DNA of 64,000 nucleotides from Arthrobacter sp. M4 (GCF_020251205.1 NZ_JAIWYX010000001.1:434001-498000); one strand, 5' to 3'; positions 23,738-33,585 are shown, counted from the stretch's first letter. Translations and numbers: made by a program. Notes: generated by a model not told the origin, from the letters alone.

Positions 23738-24673
23738 ATGGAACCAGACCCTCGACGGCTGCTCGTGCTGCTGGCAATAGCCCGTACCGGCGGCGTACTT
23801 GCCGCTGCCGACGAACTGAGCATCACGCCGTCGGCCGTATCCCAGCAGCTGAACAAATTGGAGGAAGAGACAGGCCATGTCTTAGTCGAGCGAACCCCCA
23901 GGGGCTCGATGCTGACGCATGCAGGCATGGCCATGGCAGAGGCGGCTGAGGAGATCGAACGGGCCCTCAATCTGGCCCGCACTCGAATGGAAAGCGGGGC
24001 GGAACTCTCCGGTATCGTGCGGGTTGGCGGCTTTACCAGCTTCCTCCGGACGACCGTTGTCCCCCGCCTGCCCCAGTGGCGTGAGCAATATCCTCAACTG
24101 CAGATCCGGATTGTTGAGGACGACGTGCCATCACTGATGCGGCTGCTCCGTAAGCGCGAACTCGACGCGGCCGTCGTCGAACTCGACTCCGCCGCGGCTG
24201 AGCAACGCTCGGTTCCCGCCGGGATGTCCGAAGAGCCACTCCTTGACGAACCCTGGAAGCTGGTTGTTCCTTCCGGGTCGCTGCTCTCGACCGAAAAGAT
24301 CGACCTTGCCCGACTGCCAATCCCATGGCTGGGCGTCAAACCCGAAGCCGCCAGCGCCGCCGTCGTCGGGAGGCTCCCCCGCGCAACGGGCACCCAGGTA
24401 CAAACCCTCCACCAGTACCAGGAGACACTGACTGCCCTCGCACTCGTGGCTGCAGGAGAAGGCGCCGCCGTGGTACCCGCCTTGGCCCTGACAGGCGTGG
24501 ACCACAACGGCGTCGACATCCTGGACGTACCCGGACTCGGCACACGTCGCATTGTCCTGCGCAGATTCACCCCGCGCAGGTCCATCAGCACACCGGTGGA
24601 CACAGTCTCGCGCCTACTGCGCGAATCAGCGGCAACAGTTGACTCCCTCGACGCCGCTCAAAGGCCAGAGTAA
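23738..24673 (+). CDS. LysR-family transcriptional regulator
   Basis: The 311-residue protein has an N-terminal winged HTH (LLVLLAIARTGGVLAAADELSITPSAVSQQLNKLEEETGHVLVER) and a LysR substrate-binding domain from about residue 90. That domain includes GIVRVGGFTSFLRTTVVPRLPQWREQYPQLQIRIVEDD and LDAAVVELD. The HTH is of the kind that begins with a bare MEPDPRRLLVLLAIA and lacks the usual MELRQL opening. It lies downstream of the glycoside operon in the same direction but with its own AT-rich upstream region. It could regulate the divergent membrane protein or the glycoside operon; the sequence does not decide. No ribosome site is obvious before ATG 23738. Confidence 0.88.
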   Translation: MEPDPRRLLVLLAIARTGGVLAAADELSITPSAVSQQLNKLEEETGHVLVERTPRGSMLTHAGMAMAEAAEEIERALNLARTRMESGAELSGIVRVGGFTSFLRTTVVPRLPQWREQYPQLQIRIVEDDVPSLMRLLRKRELDAAVVELDSAAAEQRSVPAGMSEEPLLDEPWKLVVPSGSLLSTEKIDLARLPIPWLGVKPEAASAAVVGRLPRATGTQVQTLHQYQETLTALALVAAGEGAAVVPALALTGVDHNGVDILDVPGLGTRRIVLRRFTPRRSISTPVDTVSRLLRESAATVDSLDAAQRPE

Positions 24674-24788
24674 GACGGCCAACGCCCGAAGAGTTCGCCT
24701 AGGTCGATGGGACGGGCATCCCTGAGTCCGTGCCAGGGTAATTCCGGCTGGCGCTTCAAGGCGGTGACGCCGTGGCTTCTGGAACCGA

Positions 24789-25949
24789 TTACGACCAGGG
24801 CGGCGTGATGGCAGCCGCGGCTTGATCGAGTTCGCCGTGGCAGCGGTCGAGCCAGGCTTCGCCCCAGAAGAAGTTGCAGCTCGTCTGGGCTTCGAGAAGA
24901 TGGCGCCGGGCCAGCTGGAGGCCGGGGTCGGACGGGCCGGTTCGGTCAGCTGCGGCATGGAGTTGCCTGCTGATTTGCCCCACACGTGCCAGGGCGTCAC
25001 GCTGGGCAAGGCTGCCGGTCCACTGCGTGAAGCCACTGCCGTCGTGCCAGCCGGTGTTCCAGGCTCCGTCGCGCACTCGTACTTCGCCGTAGGGTGCGTG
25101 GCGGTCGAGGTGGTCGCTTATGAAGCTGGGAGTAATACCGCCCGCGGTGCCGCTGCGGGCCCGTTCGAGGAGGGGCTGGTAGAAGGCGGTCCAGAAGTTG
25201 GCGCCGTCGGTCGTGTTTCTGAACCATCCCCCGTTGTCGCCGTCGGTGGCGGTGGTAACCAATGGCGTGAACTCGCAGTGCCGCGTGCGGGCCTTGACCT
25301 CCCGGATGAACCATTCGGGGTCCATCCCGGATTCCTGTGCGTCGGAGAGTTCCCGGTCGCGCACAACCACGGTGATCTGGGCGCCGCCATGGCGGGCGAT
25401 ATGCGTACGGTAGCGCAGTTCGTCCCAGCGCATCGGGTCGACGGCTTCAACATTGTTGGAGTCGACAAGCACGTACCGGTAGCCCATTGCCTGCAGGAGG
25501 GGGATGAGCTCCATTGTGAAGCCCATCTCGGGCGGCCAGAACCCGCCAGTGTGGGGGCGGGCGAAGATCCTTTCGCCCGTTTGGCGCCACTCTTGGAGCT
25601 GGTCGGGCCAGTCCTGGGCGGGTATCAGGGGCAGGACGGGGTGGTAGTAACCGGTGGCCAGGATGTCGATGATGGCGGTGTTCTGCCAGTGCCAAAGCAG
25701 CGATCCGCAGTCCACGATCCCATAAACGCGGGACTGGAAGGCGGGATCCGCGAGCGTGGCGAGCAGGGTTCCTGAGATCGACAGGTGGACCCGGCCGATG
25801 TCCTCATAGGGCCACAGGGACCTTGGGATGCGGTCGAGGGCATAGAGGATCTCCCGGGCGGCCCATGGGTCGGCCTCGAGCAGGTTCTCTAGGTTTCCGG
25901 CAGGTTGATGCAGATTGAGCACCAGCGCGAAATCGATCCCCCCGGCCAT
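24789..25949 (-). CDS. Glycoside hydrolase family 57 protein (alpha-glucan enzyme), copy 1
   Basis: The 386-residue protein has GH57 motifs: LNLHQP near the start, GGFWPPEMGFTMELIPLLQAMGY (the conserved Glu of the catalytic region), and VTTATDGDNGGWF with the conserved Asp. GH57 enzymes are retaining alpha-amylases, 4-alpha-glucanotransferases, amylopullulanases or branching enzymes, found mainly in archaea, cyanobacteria and anaerobic bacteria. Start at 25949 overlaps the previous gene's stop (TGATG), so the two GH57 genes are translationally coupled. The longer upstream frame is not GH57-like. It is last in the operon after the GT5 synthase and the other GH57. The exact reaction is not readable; transglycosylation in glucan remodelling is likely. 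Confidence 0.85.
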   Translation of the reverse strand: MAGGIDFALVLNLHQPAGNLENLLEADPWAAREILYALDRIPRSLWPYEDIGRVHLSISGTLLATLADPAFQSRVYGIVDCGSLLWHWQNTAIIDILATGYYHPVLPLIPAQDWPDQLQEWRQTGERIFARPHTGGFWPPEMGFTMELIPLLQAMGYRYVLVDSNNVEAVDPMRWDELRYRTHIARHGGAQITVVVRDRELSDAQESGMDPEWFIREVKARTRHCEFTPLVTTATDGDNGGWFRNTTDGANFWTAFYQPLLERARSGTAGGITPSFISDHLDRHAPYGEVRVRDGAWNTGWHDGSGFTQWTGSLAQRDALARVGQISRQLHAAADRTGPSDPGLQLARRHLLEAQTSCNFFWGEAWLDRCHGELDQAAAAITPPWS

Positions 25950-27397
25950 CAGGCAGCCTCGCAGGCTTCGATGGCGCGGCGGGCGAGCTCGGCGCCGTAG
26001 TCGGTCCAGATGCCTTGACCCCAGTAGCGGTAGCAACTGGTCTCACACGCCAGCAGGTAAAACAGCGCCCGCCGGTAGGCGGGCTCGCTGCTCGGCACAC
26101 CGGCGCTGAGGAAGCGCTGGTTGAAAAGGGCGCTGGCCCGCTGCATCGGGGCTAGGACGCTGTCATAGCCGGACACCCAGGAGATGTTGTTGGTCCAACT
26201 GCCGCCGTCCATGTGGAACCCGCCGTCCTCCCCGGAGAGCTTTTCGATCACTTCTCCGAGCCGCTCGGGTCCATCGCCGGGGGCGAGCCGTTCCCAGACC
26301 CGGTGCTGGCCCACCGGCTGGATCGGCGGCAGGTCCGCCAAATCGACACCGACGGCGGTAAGGGCTTCCAGATACTCTGAAGCGTTGAGAGCGGGTGTGG
26401 ACGAGCCGGAGGACTCGGCGATGACATCGAAATATTTGGGGGGGAACTCGTTCATCATCACTCCCCCGTTCTCGCCATCTGCGATCTGGGTGACCAGCGG
26501 CGGGACCGTCCGTCCGGCCAGCTGTTGGGGTGCGAGGCCCTTGGCCTCATAGTAGGGCTGCATCTGGCCGACCAGCTTGGTGTCGCTGCCTTGTGTTTTG
26601 ACGATGGCGGTGATCGAGGCGGTCTCGCCGCTGGAGCTAGTGCAGGTGAGCCGGTGGGGAAGGTGCGGGTTGTCTATGGGACTGCCATCGGGGCGTTCGA
26701 CGGTGTGCTCTTGGACCAGAACCCACTGATAGCCGCACTCAACCAGTGTGCGCACGAACTCATAGGCGATGTCAGGCTGGTTTGGGAGAGCCATCTCCGC
26801 CGGGGAGAAGCCCCGAACTCTGCTCAGCGCCTCGGTACCGAAAATGGCGGCGAAGTGGTGCTGCCAGGCACGCACGTGCAATTGGAAGTCCTGGATGGGG
26901 GTGGAGGGGGCCACCGCGTGCCCCCAGGTCGTTCCCAGCCACTCCACCGCACTTCGCCAAGGGTCTTCACAGGTAATCCGGGTCAGCGCATCGAACACGT
27001 CATTGAGGCCCATCTGGCGCATGCCGTGCAGCAGGGTGCCCGAGTAGTCCAGCATCACCCGGGGAGCCAGTCCCCGTTCCAGGAGTTGCGGGATGAACTC
27101 GCCCATCCGCTTGTAGCACTGCACGAAGGTCTGGGCGTTGTGGTTGTCGCCTTGGTCGGGGTGGTCCATCATCCACGCAAGGTTCGAGATCACCGCCGCG
27201 TTTTGTAGGTCCTGCCCGCCGGCGGGTATCAACGGTTGGTGCATGTGCAACGCCACGGCGAAGCCGCTTCCCAGCCGGGCGAGGTCAACCTCGTTGAACA
27301 CTCGCCGTCCCCGACCGGCTGCGATCGATTGGGCGACTTCGGTCTCCTCCCCGCAGATATTCGGCAGGCCATCCACGTACTCGTCCATGACGTCCAT
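25949..27397 (-). CDS. Glycoside hydrolase family 57 protein (alpha-glucan enzyme), copy 2
   Basis: The 482-residue protein has the GH57 landmarks ALHMHQPLIPAGG, RGFSPAEMALPNQPDIAYEFVRTLVECGYQWVLVQEH (Glu in the catalytic SPAEMA) and VTQIADGENGGVMMNEFPP (conserved Asp-Gly-x-Asn-Gly-Gly). An N-terminal acidic leader of about 40 residues precedes the catalytic fold. It is more divergent and longer than its neighbour, so the pair are old paralogues with different roles rather than a recent duplication. It sits 22 bases after the glycogen-synthase-like gene and is coupled to the other GH57. Together they form a compact alpha-glucan synthesis and remodelling unit. Confidence 0.85.
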   Translation of the reverse strand: MDVMDEYVDGLPNICGEETEVAQSIAAGRGRRVFNEVDLARLGSGFAVALHMHQPLIPAGGQDLQNAAVISNLAWMMDHPDQGDNHNAQTFVQCYKRMGEFIPQLLERGLAPRVMLDYSGTLLHGMRQMGLNDVFDALTRITCEDPWRSAVEWLGTTWGHAVAPSTPIQDFQLHVRAWQHHFAAIFGTEALSRVRGFSPAEMALPNQPDIAYEFVRTLVECGYQWVLVQEHTVERPDGSPIDNPHLPHRLTCTSSSGETASITAIVKTQGSDTKLVGQMQPYYEAKGLAPQQLAGRTVPPLVTQIADGENGGVMMNEFPPKYFDVIAESSGSSTPALNASEYLEALTAVGVDLADLPPIQPVGQHRVWERLAPGDGPERLGEVIEKLSGEDGGFHMDGGSWTNNISWVSGYDSVLAPMQRASALFNQRFLSAGVPSSEPAYRRALFYLLACETSCYRYWGQGIWTDYGAELARRAIEACEAA

Positions 27398-27419
27398 CAG
27401 CTTCCCTCCCCCGTTGGGG

Positions 27420-28889
27420 CTACTTGTGGCGAATGTGGTCGTAAATGTTGAGATAGTCCTGGCCCGGGCCAGCCCAGGAGTAGTCGCTGCGCATCGCGTT
27501 GAGCATCAGCTCGCGGAACTCGCCTGGGTAGTCGTACCACAACCCGAACGCCCGTTCCAGCGCTGACTCGATAGCAGCGTTGTCAGTCTGGTGAAACGCG
27601 TATCCGTTGCGCTGCCAGCCCGGCCGGTCTGAGAAGTCCCGGTCGAAGACCGTGTCCACCATGCCGCCAACCGCCCGCACCACCGGGATGGTCCCGTAGC
27701 GCATGGCAATCATGGGCGTCAGCCCGCACGGCTCAAAAATTGAGGGCACCACCATCATGTCCGCCCCCGCGTAGATCAGGTGCGCCAGTTCCTCGCTATA
27801 GCCGATCTCCAGGTGGCAGTCCGGGTTGTCGTTGAGGTAGCGCTTGAGATGCCGGAAATGTCCGTTGATCCCGTTGTGCAGGCCGTCGCCTAAGAGCACG
27901 AACTGTGCCCCCTTCTCAAGAGCGTAGAACAGGGCGTGATGCACCAGGTGCATTCCCTTTTGCTCGTCGAGCCGTCCCACGTAGGCGACGATCGGGCTGT
28001 AGCTGTCCCGCAACAAGAGCCGTTCCCGCAGCCGTTTCTTCGCCTCGTACTTGCCCTCCAACCGCTCCGCCGAATAGCCAGCGGGAAGGAAAGGGTCAAT
28101 CTCAGGGTTCCAGGTCTCATAGTCCACGCCGTTGAGCACCCCGCCGAACTTGACCTGGTGTGTCGACAACGTGGGCCCCAGCCCGTCCCCGCCGTCGCCG
28201 TGCCGGGCCTCGCCGGCATGGTTGGGTGAGACCGTGGTGGTGAAGTTCGAGTACACCACCCCGCCCTTCATCAAATTAACCGTCCCGAACCGATGGTCGT
28301 CGCCGAGGCGGTCACGGTCCAGGAAATTTTCAGGCCGGCCCAGCTGGGTGCTCCAAAGCTCCTGGGTGCCGGTCAAACCCTGGTGGCGGAAGTTGTGGAT
28401 TGTGTAGCACACCCGCTGGTGCGGCATCACATGGCCGTACTGCTCATACAGGAGCACCGGGACCAGTCCGGTCTGCCAGTCGTGGCAGTGGATCACGTCC
28501 GGGCGTTTCCCCACCTTGTAGAGGTATTCCATGGCCGCCTTGGAAAAGAACGTGAAGCGGTTCACGTCGTCGGGATACCCGTACATGAGTTCCCGGTCGA
28601 AGAATCCCTCGCCCGAGTGCGGCTCGATGAAAAAGCACTTGCGCCCATGAACATAGCCGAACCACACGCTGCAATGGACGGCTGCCCCGTGCCACGGCAC
28701 CCATAGGTCGTGGTAGTCGATTGTCAAACCCCACACATCCCCGTACCGCATGCCAGCATACTTCGGTAGCACGATCTCCACGTCGTGCCCTCGGATCTCC
28801 AGCTCACGGCTCAGCCCGAAAACCACATCGCCCAGACCACCGGCCTTGGCCACCGGCGCGCACTCGCTGGCCACCATGACTACATACAT
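27420..28889 (-). CDS. Glycogen/starch synthase-like glycosyltransferase (GT5)
   Basis: The 489-residue enzyme opens MYVVMVASECAPVAKAGGLGDVV, with the K-x-GGLGD motif (Lys15) that binds ADP-glucose. It also has HCHDWQTGLVPVLL, YTIHNFRHQG, VGRLDEQKGMHLV and the C-terminal acceptor/donor site PSIFEPCGLTPMIAMRYGTIPVVRAVGGM. These are hallmarks of GT5 (GlgA of most bacteria, starch synthase of plants). Actinobacteria usually have a GT4 synthase (GlgM/old GlgA) in the GlgE pathway instead, so a GT5 copy beside two GH57 genes resembles cyanobacterial or deltaproteobacterial glycogen loci and may have been acquired. It is the first gene of the operon. Confidence 0.92.
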   Translation of the reverse strand: MYVVMVASECAPVAKAGGLGDVVFGLSRELEIRGHDVEIVLPKYAGMRYGDVWGLTIDYHDLWVPWHGAAVHCSVWFGYVHGRKCFFIEPHSGEGFFDRELMYGYPDDVNRFTFFSKAAMEYLYKVGKRPDVIHCHDWQTGLVPVLLYEQYGHVMPHQRVCYTIHNFRHQGLTGTQELWSTQLGRPENFLDRDRLGDDHRFGTVNLMKGGVVYSNFTTTVSPNHAGEARHGDGGDGLGPTLSTHQVKFGGVLNGVDYETWNPEIDPFLPAGYSAERLEGKYEAKKRLRERLLLRDSYSPIVAYVGRLDEQKGMHLVHHALFYALEKGAQFVLLGDGLHNGINGHFRHLKRYLNDNPDCHLEIGYSEELAHLIYAGADMMVVPSIFEPCGLTPMIAMRYGTIPVVRAVGGMVDTVFDRDFSDRPGWQRNGYAFHQTDNAAIESALERAFGLWYDYPGEFRELMLNAMRSDYSWAGPGQDYLNIYDHIRHK

Positions 28890-29170
28890 GCCAAACCCCC
28901 GCCGTGCTCCAGCTGCCCCTCCACGCTTCGGGCAAACGAGGCGCAGATCGGTCAGCGTTCTTCTCCTGTGAACCGTACCTCGTATCGGGAATCGGGTGCC
29001 GTTTTAGGCCCCGTCTATGACTGTACTGTTCCAAGGTTTTCACTGGCGTTAAATTCAGCTCTCTTAAGTTCCACCGCCATTAAGAACGATGTTGAGGTGG
29101 CGTGCATGGATTCCGGTAAGACGGCGACCCCACGGCCATTCCCGCCGCGCCGCGATAAACTGGATCGACC

Positions 29171-29989
29171 ATGATCGGTGCCCCGCTCCGTCGTCTGGCC
29201 TGGTTCGTCGTCCTAGCGACCCTCCTGTCGGCCTGCGCCCCTGCGGTTAGACTCGATGAGGCAACCACCGAGCGACCGGTCCAGACCGCCTCCTCGGAGG
29301 CGCCAACCGCACGCGATGACGTCCCTGCTCCCCACCAGACTCCGTCGCCGTCTCCGACGTCGGTCCCCACGCCCACACCGGTGCCCCAGGCGTTCGCCAT
29401 AAACCTTTACCAGGAGGGGGACTACGTGCCGCAGTACACCTTTGAGTGGTGTGTGGCGGCGAGCATCCAGATGATGCACAACCTCATCGATGACACGGGG
29501 GCCGGCACCTGGGCTGATCGCGTTCAGCAGGGCGAGCTGTGGGAGATGGCCCGGGCCCGGTCGTTCAACTCCTTCAACGGTGCCAACCCCCTGGGTTGGG
29601 CGCAGGTATTGACCGAGGTCGGGATGGGGCCGTACGCCGTCGTCAGCGTCGCCGACTACGGCGAAGCGCTGCGGACCGCGGCGCGCGCTATCGCCGCAAC
29701 GGACCGGCCGGTGGGGCTGGTCATGTGGCGCGGTCGCCACGTCTGGGTGATGAGCGGTTTCGAGTCACTCGGCGATCCCAAGCAGTTCCCGAATTTCTCG
29801 GTCACCGGCATCCGCGTCCAAGATCCGCTCTACCCGTACGGCGACCAGCGGTGGGGTCCGTCCCCCGCGCCCAACGCCCTACTCACCCCCGAGCAGTTGG
29901 CGACCCAGTTCGTCGTACGCGAGCCGCAACGTTGGAGCAGCGATCTGCCAACCGGCTACATGCTGGTGCTGCCGCTCGCCCATGCCTGA
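29171..29989 (+). CDS. Secreted lipoprotein with C39-like peptidase domain
   Basis: The 272-residue protein has a lipoprotein signal ending LLSAC with lipid-modified Cys22, then a Thr/Pro/Ser-rich spacer to about residue 72 (PSPTSVPTPTPVP). A globular domain follows with a papain/C39-like triad pattern: Cys94 in FEWCVAASIQMM, His190 in RGRHVWVMSG and Asp218 in VQDPLYP. Domains of this type (C39-like) include bacteriocin-processing and cell-surface peptidases, though some are non-catalytic. It probably sits on the outer face of the membrane. No immunity or bacteriocin gene is adjacent. The intergenic region 28890-29170 before it shows no other feature. Substrate unknown. Confidence 0.75.
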   Translation: MIGAPLRRLAWFVVLATLLSACAPAVRLDEATTERPVQTASSEAPTARDDVPAPHQTPSPSPTSVPTPTPVPQAFAINLYQEGDYVPQYTFEWCVAASIQMMHNLIDDTGAGTWADRVQQGELWEMARARSFNSFNGANPLGWAQVLTEVGMGPYAVVSVADYGEALRTAARAIAATDRPVGLVMWRGRHVWVMSGFESLGDPKQFPNFSVTGIRVQDPLYPYGDQRWGPSPAPNALLTPEQLATQFVVREPQRWSSDLPTGYMLVLPLAHA

Positions 29990-30051
29990 TCAGATCCTCG
30001 TATTAGTCGCGCATTCGTACGCTTGTTCCCTGGACACCCGAGGAGGTCACT

Positions 30052-30438
30052 ATGACGGTCGCTTTTAACCACACCATCGTCTACGCAACGGACAAGCGCC
30101 GTTCGGCGGAGTTCCTGGCAAACGTACTCGGACTGCCGAAACCCCAAACCATGTGGTCTTTCCTGACCGTGCCGCTCGACCATGGAGTGGCCCTCGATTT
30201 CGCCACGACGGACCGACCCATAGCCCCGCAGCACTACGCCTTCCTGGTCAGCGAGGAGGACTTCGACGGCATTTTCTCAAGGATCCAGGCCCAAGGTATC
30301 CCCTACTGGGCGGACCCGGCACGGTCCCGCCCCCAGCAGATCAACCACAACGACGGCGGACGTGGCGTCTACTTCGCGGATCCTGATGGGCATTTCCTCG
30401 AGGCGATCACGCGTCCGTACGGATCGGGTGCCGCATGA
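30052..30438 (+). CDS. VOC family (glyoxalase-like) protein
   Basis: The 128-residue single VOC domain has a metal-binding His7 in FNHTIVYATDK. A second half, GRGVYFADPDGHFLEAIT, supplies the terminal Glu ligand, with the usual GVYF-x-DPDGH-x-[IL]E motif. VOC members include glyoxalase I, fosfomycin resistance proteins and extradiol dioxygenases; one domain of this size with an isolated position could be a small-molecule lyase or resistance enzyme. GAGGAGGTCACT before ATG is a strong ribosome site. Neighbours give no functional clue. Confidence 0.88.
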   Translation: MTVAFNHTIVYATDKRRSAEFLANVLGLPKPQTMWSFLTVPLDHGVALDFATTDRPIAPQHYAFLVSEEDFDGIFSRIQAQGIPYWADPARSRPQQINHNDGGRGVYFADPDGHFLEAITRPYGSGAA

Positions 30439-30649
30439 AGTGCTAGTCAAACGAGGGACTCCGCACTACATCAGCGCGACCACCGGGATGCTGGTCATTT
30501 CCTGCCCAAAACCTTCCCTGAAGCTGTGCAAAACCAGGGGAACTCTTGATCCAGCCGGAGCATGGTTAACCCAGCAGCCGGCAACTTTGGTTAAACAGCC
30601 GACACCGGACACAACGTCCAATCAAAAGGTTACGGGAGCAGGGGGAGCC

Positions 30650-30838
30650 ATGAAGCGGATAGCAACGAACCCTTCACCTGGCCGGCCGTCCCGCCAAGGC
30701 ACAGACCCTCACCTGCCCGGTGAAATCACCGTCCCGGCCGTCGGCTGGTGGACATCGTCGACGGTTGCGAGGACATGCGCCTCCCGGGACCGGGGCTACG
30801 ACGCCGGATTCGAAATCTGGCCCGACTGCCAAGACTAA
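30650..30838 (+). CDS. Possible small protein (62 residues), unknown
   Basis: ATG 30650 follows GGGGGAG at a good distance and opens a 62-codon frame beginning MKRIATNPSPGRPSRQGTD and ending FEIWPDCQD. It lies in the otherwise empty 30439-31071 gap. The N-terminal 20 residues are basic and Pro-rich, the middle has paired Trp, and there is no membrane segment. I recognise no family, and it could be chance. The rest of the gap (30439-30649 and 30839-31071) contains no other gene I can support; it should hold the clpC promoter, but no HAIR-type or clear ClgR box was found. Confidence 0.35.
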   Translation: MKRIATNPSPGRPSRQGTDPHLPGEITVPAVGWWTSSTVARTCASRDRGYDAGFEIWPDCQD

Positions 30839-31071
30839 AAAAGACAGGCACCACCGCTACGGCCGCAACCTGGCCTACTTCTGGCTCAACAAAAACACAC
30901 TCGTTAAACAAACTGGTCAGCGAAGGCTGCGCCCACGAAAACACCGACCAGGCCCCAACAAATACCCGGCCACCCTCCGCGTTCAATTGTTCAGCCGTGC
31001 GGTGAATACCCCTTTCCACGAAAGACGTCGGAGTAGCATCAAGGTAGGAGCCCGCGAGGAAGTGTGGCGAA

Positions 31072-33567
31072 ATGTTTGACCGATTCACCGACCGTGCCAG
31101 ACGAGTGGTGGTGCTTGCCCAGGAAGAGGCCGGACGGCTGAACCATGATTCCATCGGTACCGAACACATCCTGCTGGGGCTGGTCAATGAGGGTGAGGGT
31201 GTTGCCGCCCAGGCTCTCGCGTCCTTGGGCATTTCGCTCCACACTATCCGCCAGCAGGTGCTCGGGATCATCGGTCAGGGCCAGGAACCCCAGTTCGGCC
31301 ACCTTCCCTTCAGCCGGCCTGCGAAAAGAGTCCTGGAACTCGCCCTCCGTGAGGCCCTCGAGCTGCGCCACGATTACATCGGTACAGAACACATCCTTCT
31401 CGGACTCATCCATGAAGGTGAAGGCATCGCCGCACAGGTGCTCATCAGGCTCGGAGCCGACCTCACCCGCGCACGCCAGCAGGTCATCGAGCTGCTTTCC
31501 GAAGGCAGGGAAGCCGCCTCCGGAGCTGGGGTTGGTGTCGGCGCCGGGCCGGAGGTCGCTCCCGCCGGGTCGGCGGTGCTGGACCAGTTCGGCCACAACC
31601 TGACCCAGCTCGCTCGGGAGAACAAGCTGGATCCGGTGATCGGCCGTGAACTGGAAATCGAACGCGTCATGCAGGTCCTTTCCCGCCGCACCAAGAACAA
31701 CCCAGTCCTCATCGGCGAGCCCGGCGTTGGCAAGACCGCCGTCGTCGAAGGCCTCGCCCAGGCAATCGTCCGCGGCGACGTCCCGGAAACCCTCAAGGAC
31801 AAGCAGATCTACACCCTGGACCTGGGGACCGTCGTGGCCGGCTCCCGCTACCGCGGAGACTTCGAAGAGCGGGTGAAGAAAGTCCTGAAGGAAATCCTCA
31901 CCCGCGGTGACATCATCCTGTTCATCGACGAGATCCACACCCTCGTGGGGGCAGGTGCCGCCGAAGGCTCCATCGATGCGGCCTCGATCCTGAAACCGGT
32001 ACTGGCCCGCGGTGAACTCCAAACCATCGGCGCCACCACACTGGACGAATACCGCCTGCACATCGAAAAGGACGCCGCGCTGGAGCGCCGCTTCCAGCCC
32101 ATCCAGGTCCACGAACCCTCGGCCGCAGCCGCCATCGAGATTCTCACCGGCCTGCGCGACCGCTACGAAGAGCACCACCACGTAACCATCACCGATGGCG
32201 CCCTTGCCGCCGCGGCCAATCTCTCCGACCGCTATGTTTCTGACCGCTTCCTTCCAGACAAGGCCATCGACCTGATCGACGAGGCAGGCGCCCGGGTTGG
32301 CGTCCGCCGCATGACCGTCCCCCCGGAGCTCAAGGCCCTCGCCGAAGAGATCGCCGCTGTCAAAGCGGAGAAGGAATCCGCGATGGACGCCGGGGACATC
32401 GAAGGCGCAGCCAGGCTGCGCGCAAAAGAGCAGAAGCTCATTGCCGAACATGCCGCGATGGAACGCAACTGGAAGTCCGGCGGCCGCAACGGCATCGCCG
32501 AAGTGGACGAGGACCTGATCGCCGAAGTGCTGGCCAACGCCACCGGCATCCCGGTCATCAAGCTCACCGAGGAAGAATCCTCCCGGCTGCTGCGGATGGA
32601 AGACGAACTGCACAAGCGCGTGATCGGCCAGGACGAGGCCATCAGGGCCCTGTCCCAGGTCATCCGCCGTACCCGTGCCGGACTCAAGGACCCCAGACGT
32701 CCCGGCGGCTCGTTCATCTTCGCCGGCCCCACCGGCGTCGGTAAGAGTGAGCTGGCCAAGGCATTGGCCGAGTTCCTGTTCGGTGAAGAGGACGCCCTGA
32801 TCACCCTGGACATGTCGGAGTACTCGGAGCAGCACACGGTCTCCCGCCTGTTCGGTGCCCCTCCGGGCTACGTTGGCTACGAAGAGGGTGGCCAGCTGAC
32901 CGAGAAGGTCCGTCGTCGTCCGTTCTCAGTGGTGCTGTTCGACGAAGTGGAGAAGGCCCACGCCGACCTCTTCAACTCCCTCCTGCAGATCCTGGAAGAC
33001 GGCCGGCTCACCGACTCCCAGGGCCGTGTGGTGGACTTCAAGAACACCGTCCTCATCATGACCACCAACCTTGGCACCGCGGACATCTCCAAGAGCGTGC
33101 CCACTGGCTTCCAATCGGGAACCGACACACAGACCGGCTACATCCGGATGCGGGCACGCGTCACCGAAGAGCTCAAACAACAGCTCCGCCCCGAGTTCCT
33201 CAACCGCGTCGACGACATCATCGTCTTCCCCCAGCTCACACGGGAGGAGATCCTCCAGATCGTGGACCTGATGATCGGCCGCCTGGCCAATAGCCTGGCG
33301 GCCAAGGACATGGGCCTTGAACTCACCACCCCGGCAAAGGCGCTGCTGGCCGCCCGCGGCTACGACCCGGCCATGGGCGCCCGGCCCCTGCGCCGGACCA
33401 TCCAGCGCGAAATCGAGGACCAGCTTTCCGAGAAGATCCTCTTCGGCGAACTGCACGCCGGTGAAACTGTGATGGTCGACGTCGACGGCGAAGGCGACGA
33501 GGCCAAATTCACCTTCAAAGGAACCACCGAACACCGCATCCCCGGCGCAGTGCCCGCCACGGGCTGA
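31072..33567 (+). CDS. clpC: ClpC-type AAA+ protease regulatory ATPase
   Basis: The 831-residue protein has the double Clp-N repeat: [20 protein letters not shown] and the second repeat around 75-145 with [20 protein letters not shown]1 AAA+ has Walker A GEPGVGKT near residue 217 and [20 protein letters not shown] short middle domain (about 410-460, with UVR-like [21 protein letters not shown]) follows, then D2 with Walker A GPTGVGKS and LFDEVEKAH. ClpC unfolds substrates for ClpP; the short middle region separates it from ClpB, which has a long coiled coil. Actinobacterial clpC is usually near lsr2 and panC; none is adjacent, so this may be a second copy or a moved gene. Monocistronic. Confidence 0.93.
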   Translation: MFDRFTDRARRVVVLAQEEAGRLNHDSIGTEHILLGLVNEGEGVAAQALASLGISLHTIRQQVLGIIGQGQEPQFGHLPFSRPAKRVLELALREALELRHDYIGTEHILLGLIHEGEGIAAQVLIRLGADLTRARQQVIELLSEGREAASGAGVGVGAGPEVAPAGSAVLDQFGHNLTQLARENKLDPVIGRELEIERVMQVLSRRTKNNPVLIGEPGVGKTAVVEGLAQAIVRGDVPETLKDKQIYTLDLGTVVAGSRYRGDFEERVKKVLKEILTRGDIILFIDEIHTLVGAGAAEGSIDAASILKPVLARGELQTIGATTLDEYRLHIEKDAALERRFQPIQVHEPSAAAAIEILTGLRDRYEEHHHVTITDGALAAAANLSDRYVSDRFLPDKAIDLIDEAGARVGVRRMTVPPELKALAEEIAAVKAEKESAMDAGDIEGAARLRAKEQKLIAEHAAMERNWKSGGRNGIAEVDEDLIAEVLANATGIPVIKLTEEESSRLLRMEDELHKRVIGQDEAIRALSQVIRRTRAGLKDPRRPGGSFIFAGPTGVGKSELAKALAEFLFGEEDALITLDMSEYSEQHTVSRLFGAPPGYVGYEEGGQLTEKVRRRPFSVVLFDEVEKAHADLFNSLLQILEDGRLTDSQGRVVDFKNTVLIMTTNLGTADISKSVPTGFQSGTDTQTGYIRMRARVTEELKQQLRPEFLNRVDDIIVFPQLTREEILQIVDLMIGRLANSLAAKDMGLELTTPAKALLAARGYDPAMGARPLRRTIQREIEDQLSEKILFGELHAGETVMVDVDGEGDEAKFTFKGTTEHRIPGAVPATG

Positions 33568-33585
33568 ACAGCCACCAACCAGAGT

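Noticed and set aside
27420..28889. Actinobacterial GT4 glycogen synthase (GlgM/GlgA)
   Set aside because: The K-x-GGLGD start and PSIFEPCGLTP motif are those of GT5, not the GT4 group.
30439..31071. HAIR (HspR) or ClgR operator before clpC
   Set aside because: No CTTGAGT-N7-ACTCAAG and no convincing ClgR dyad found in the region.
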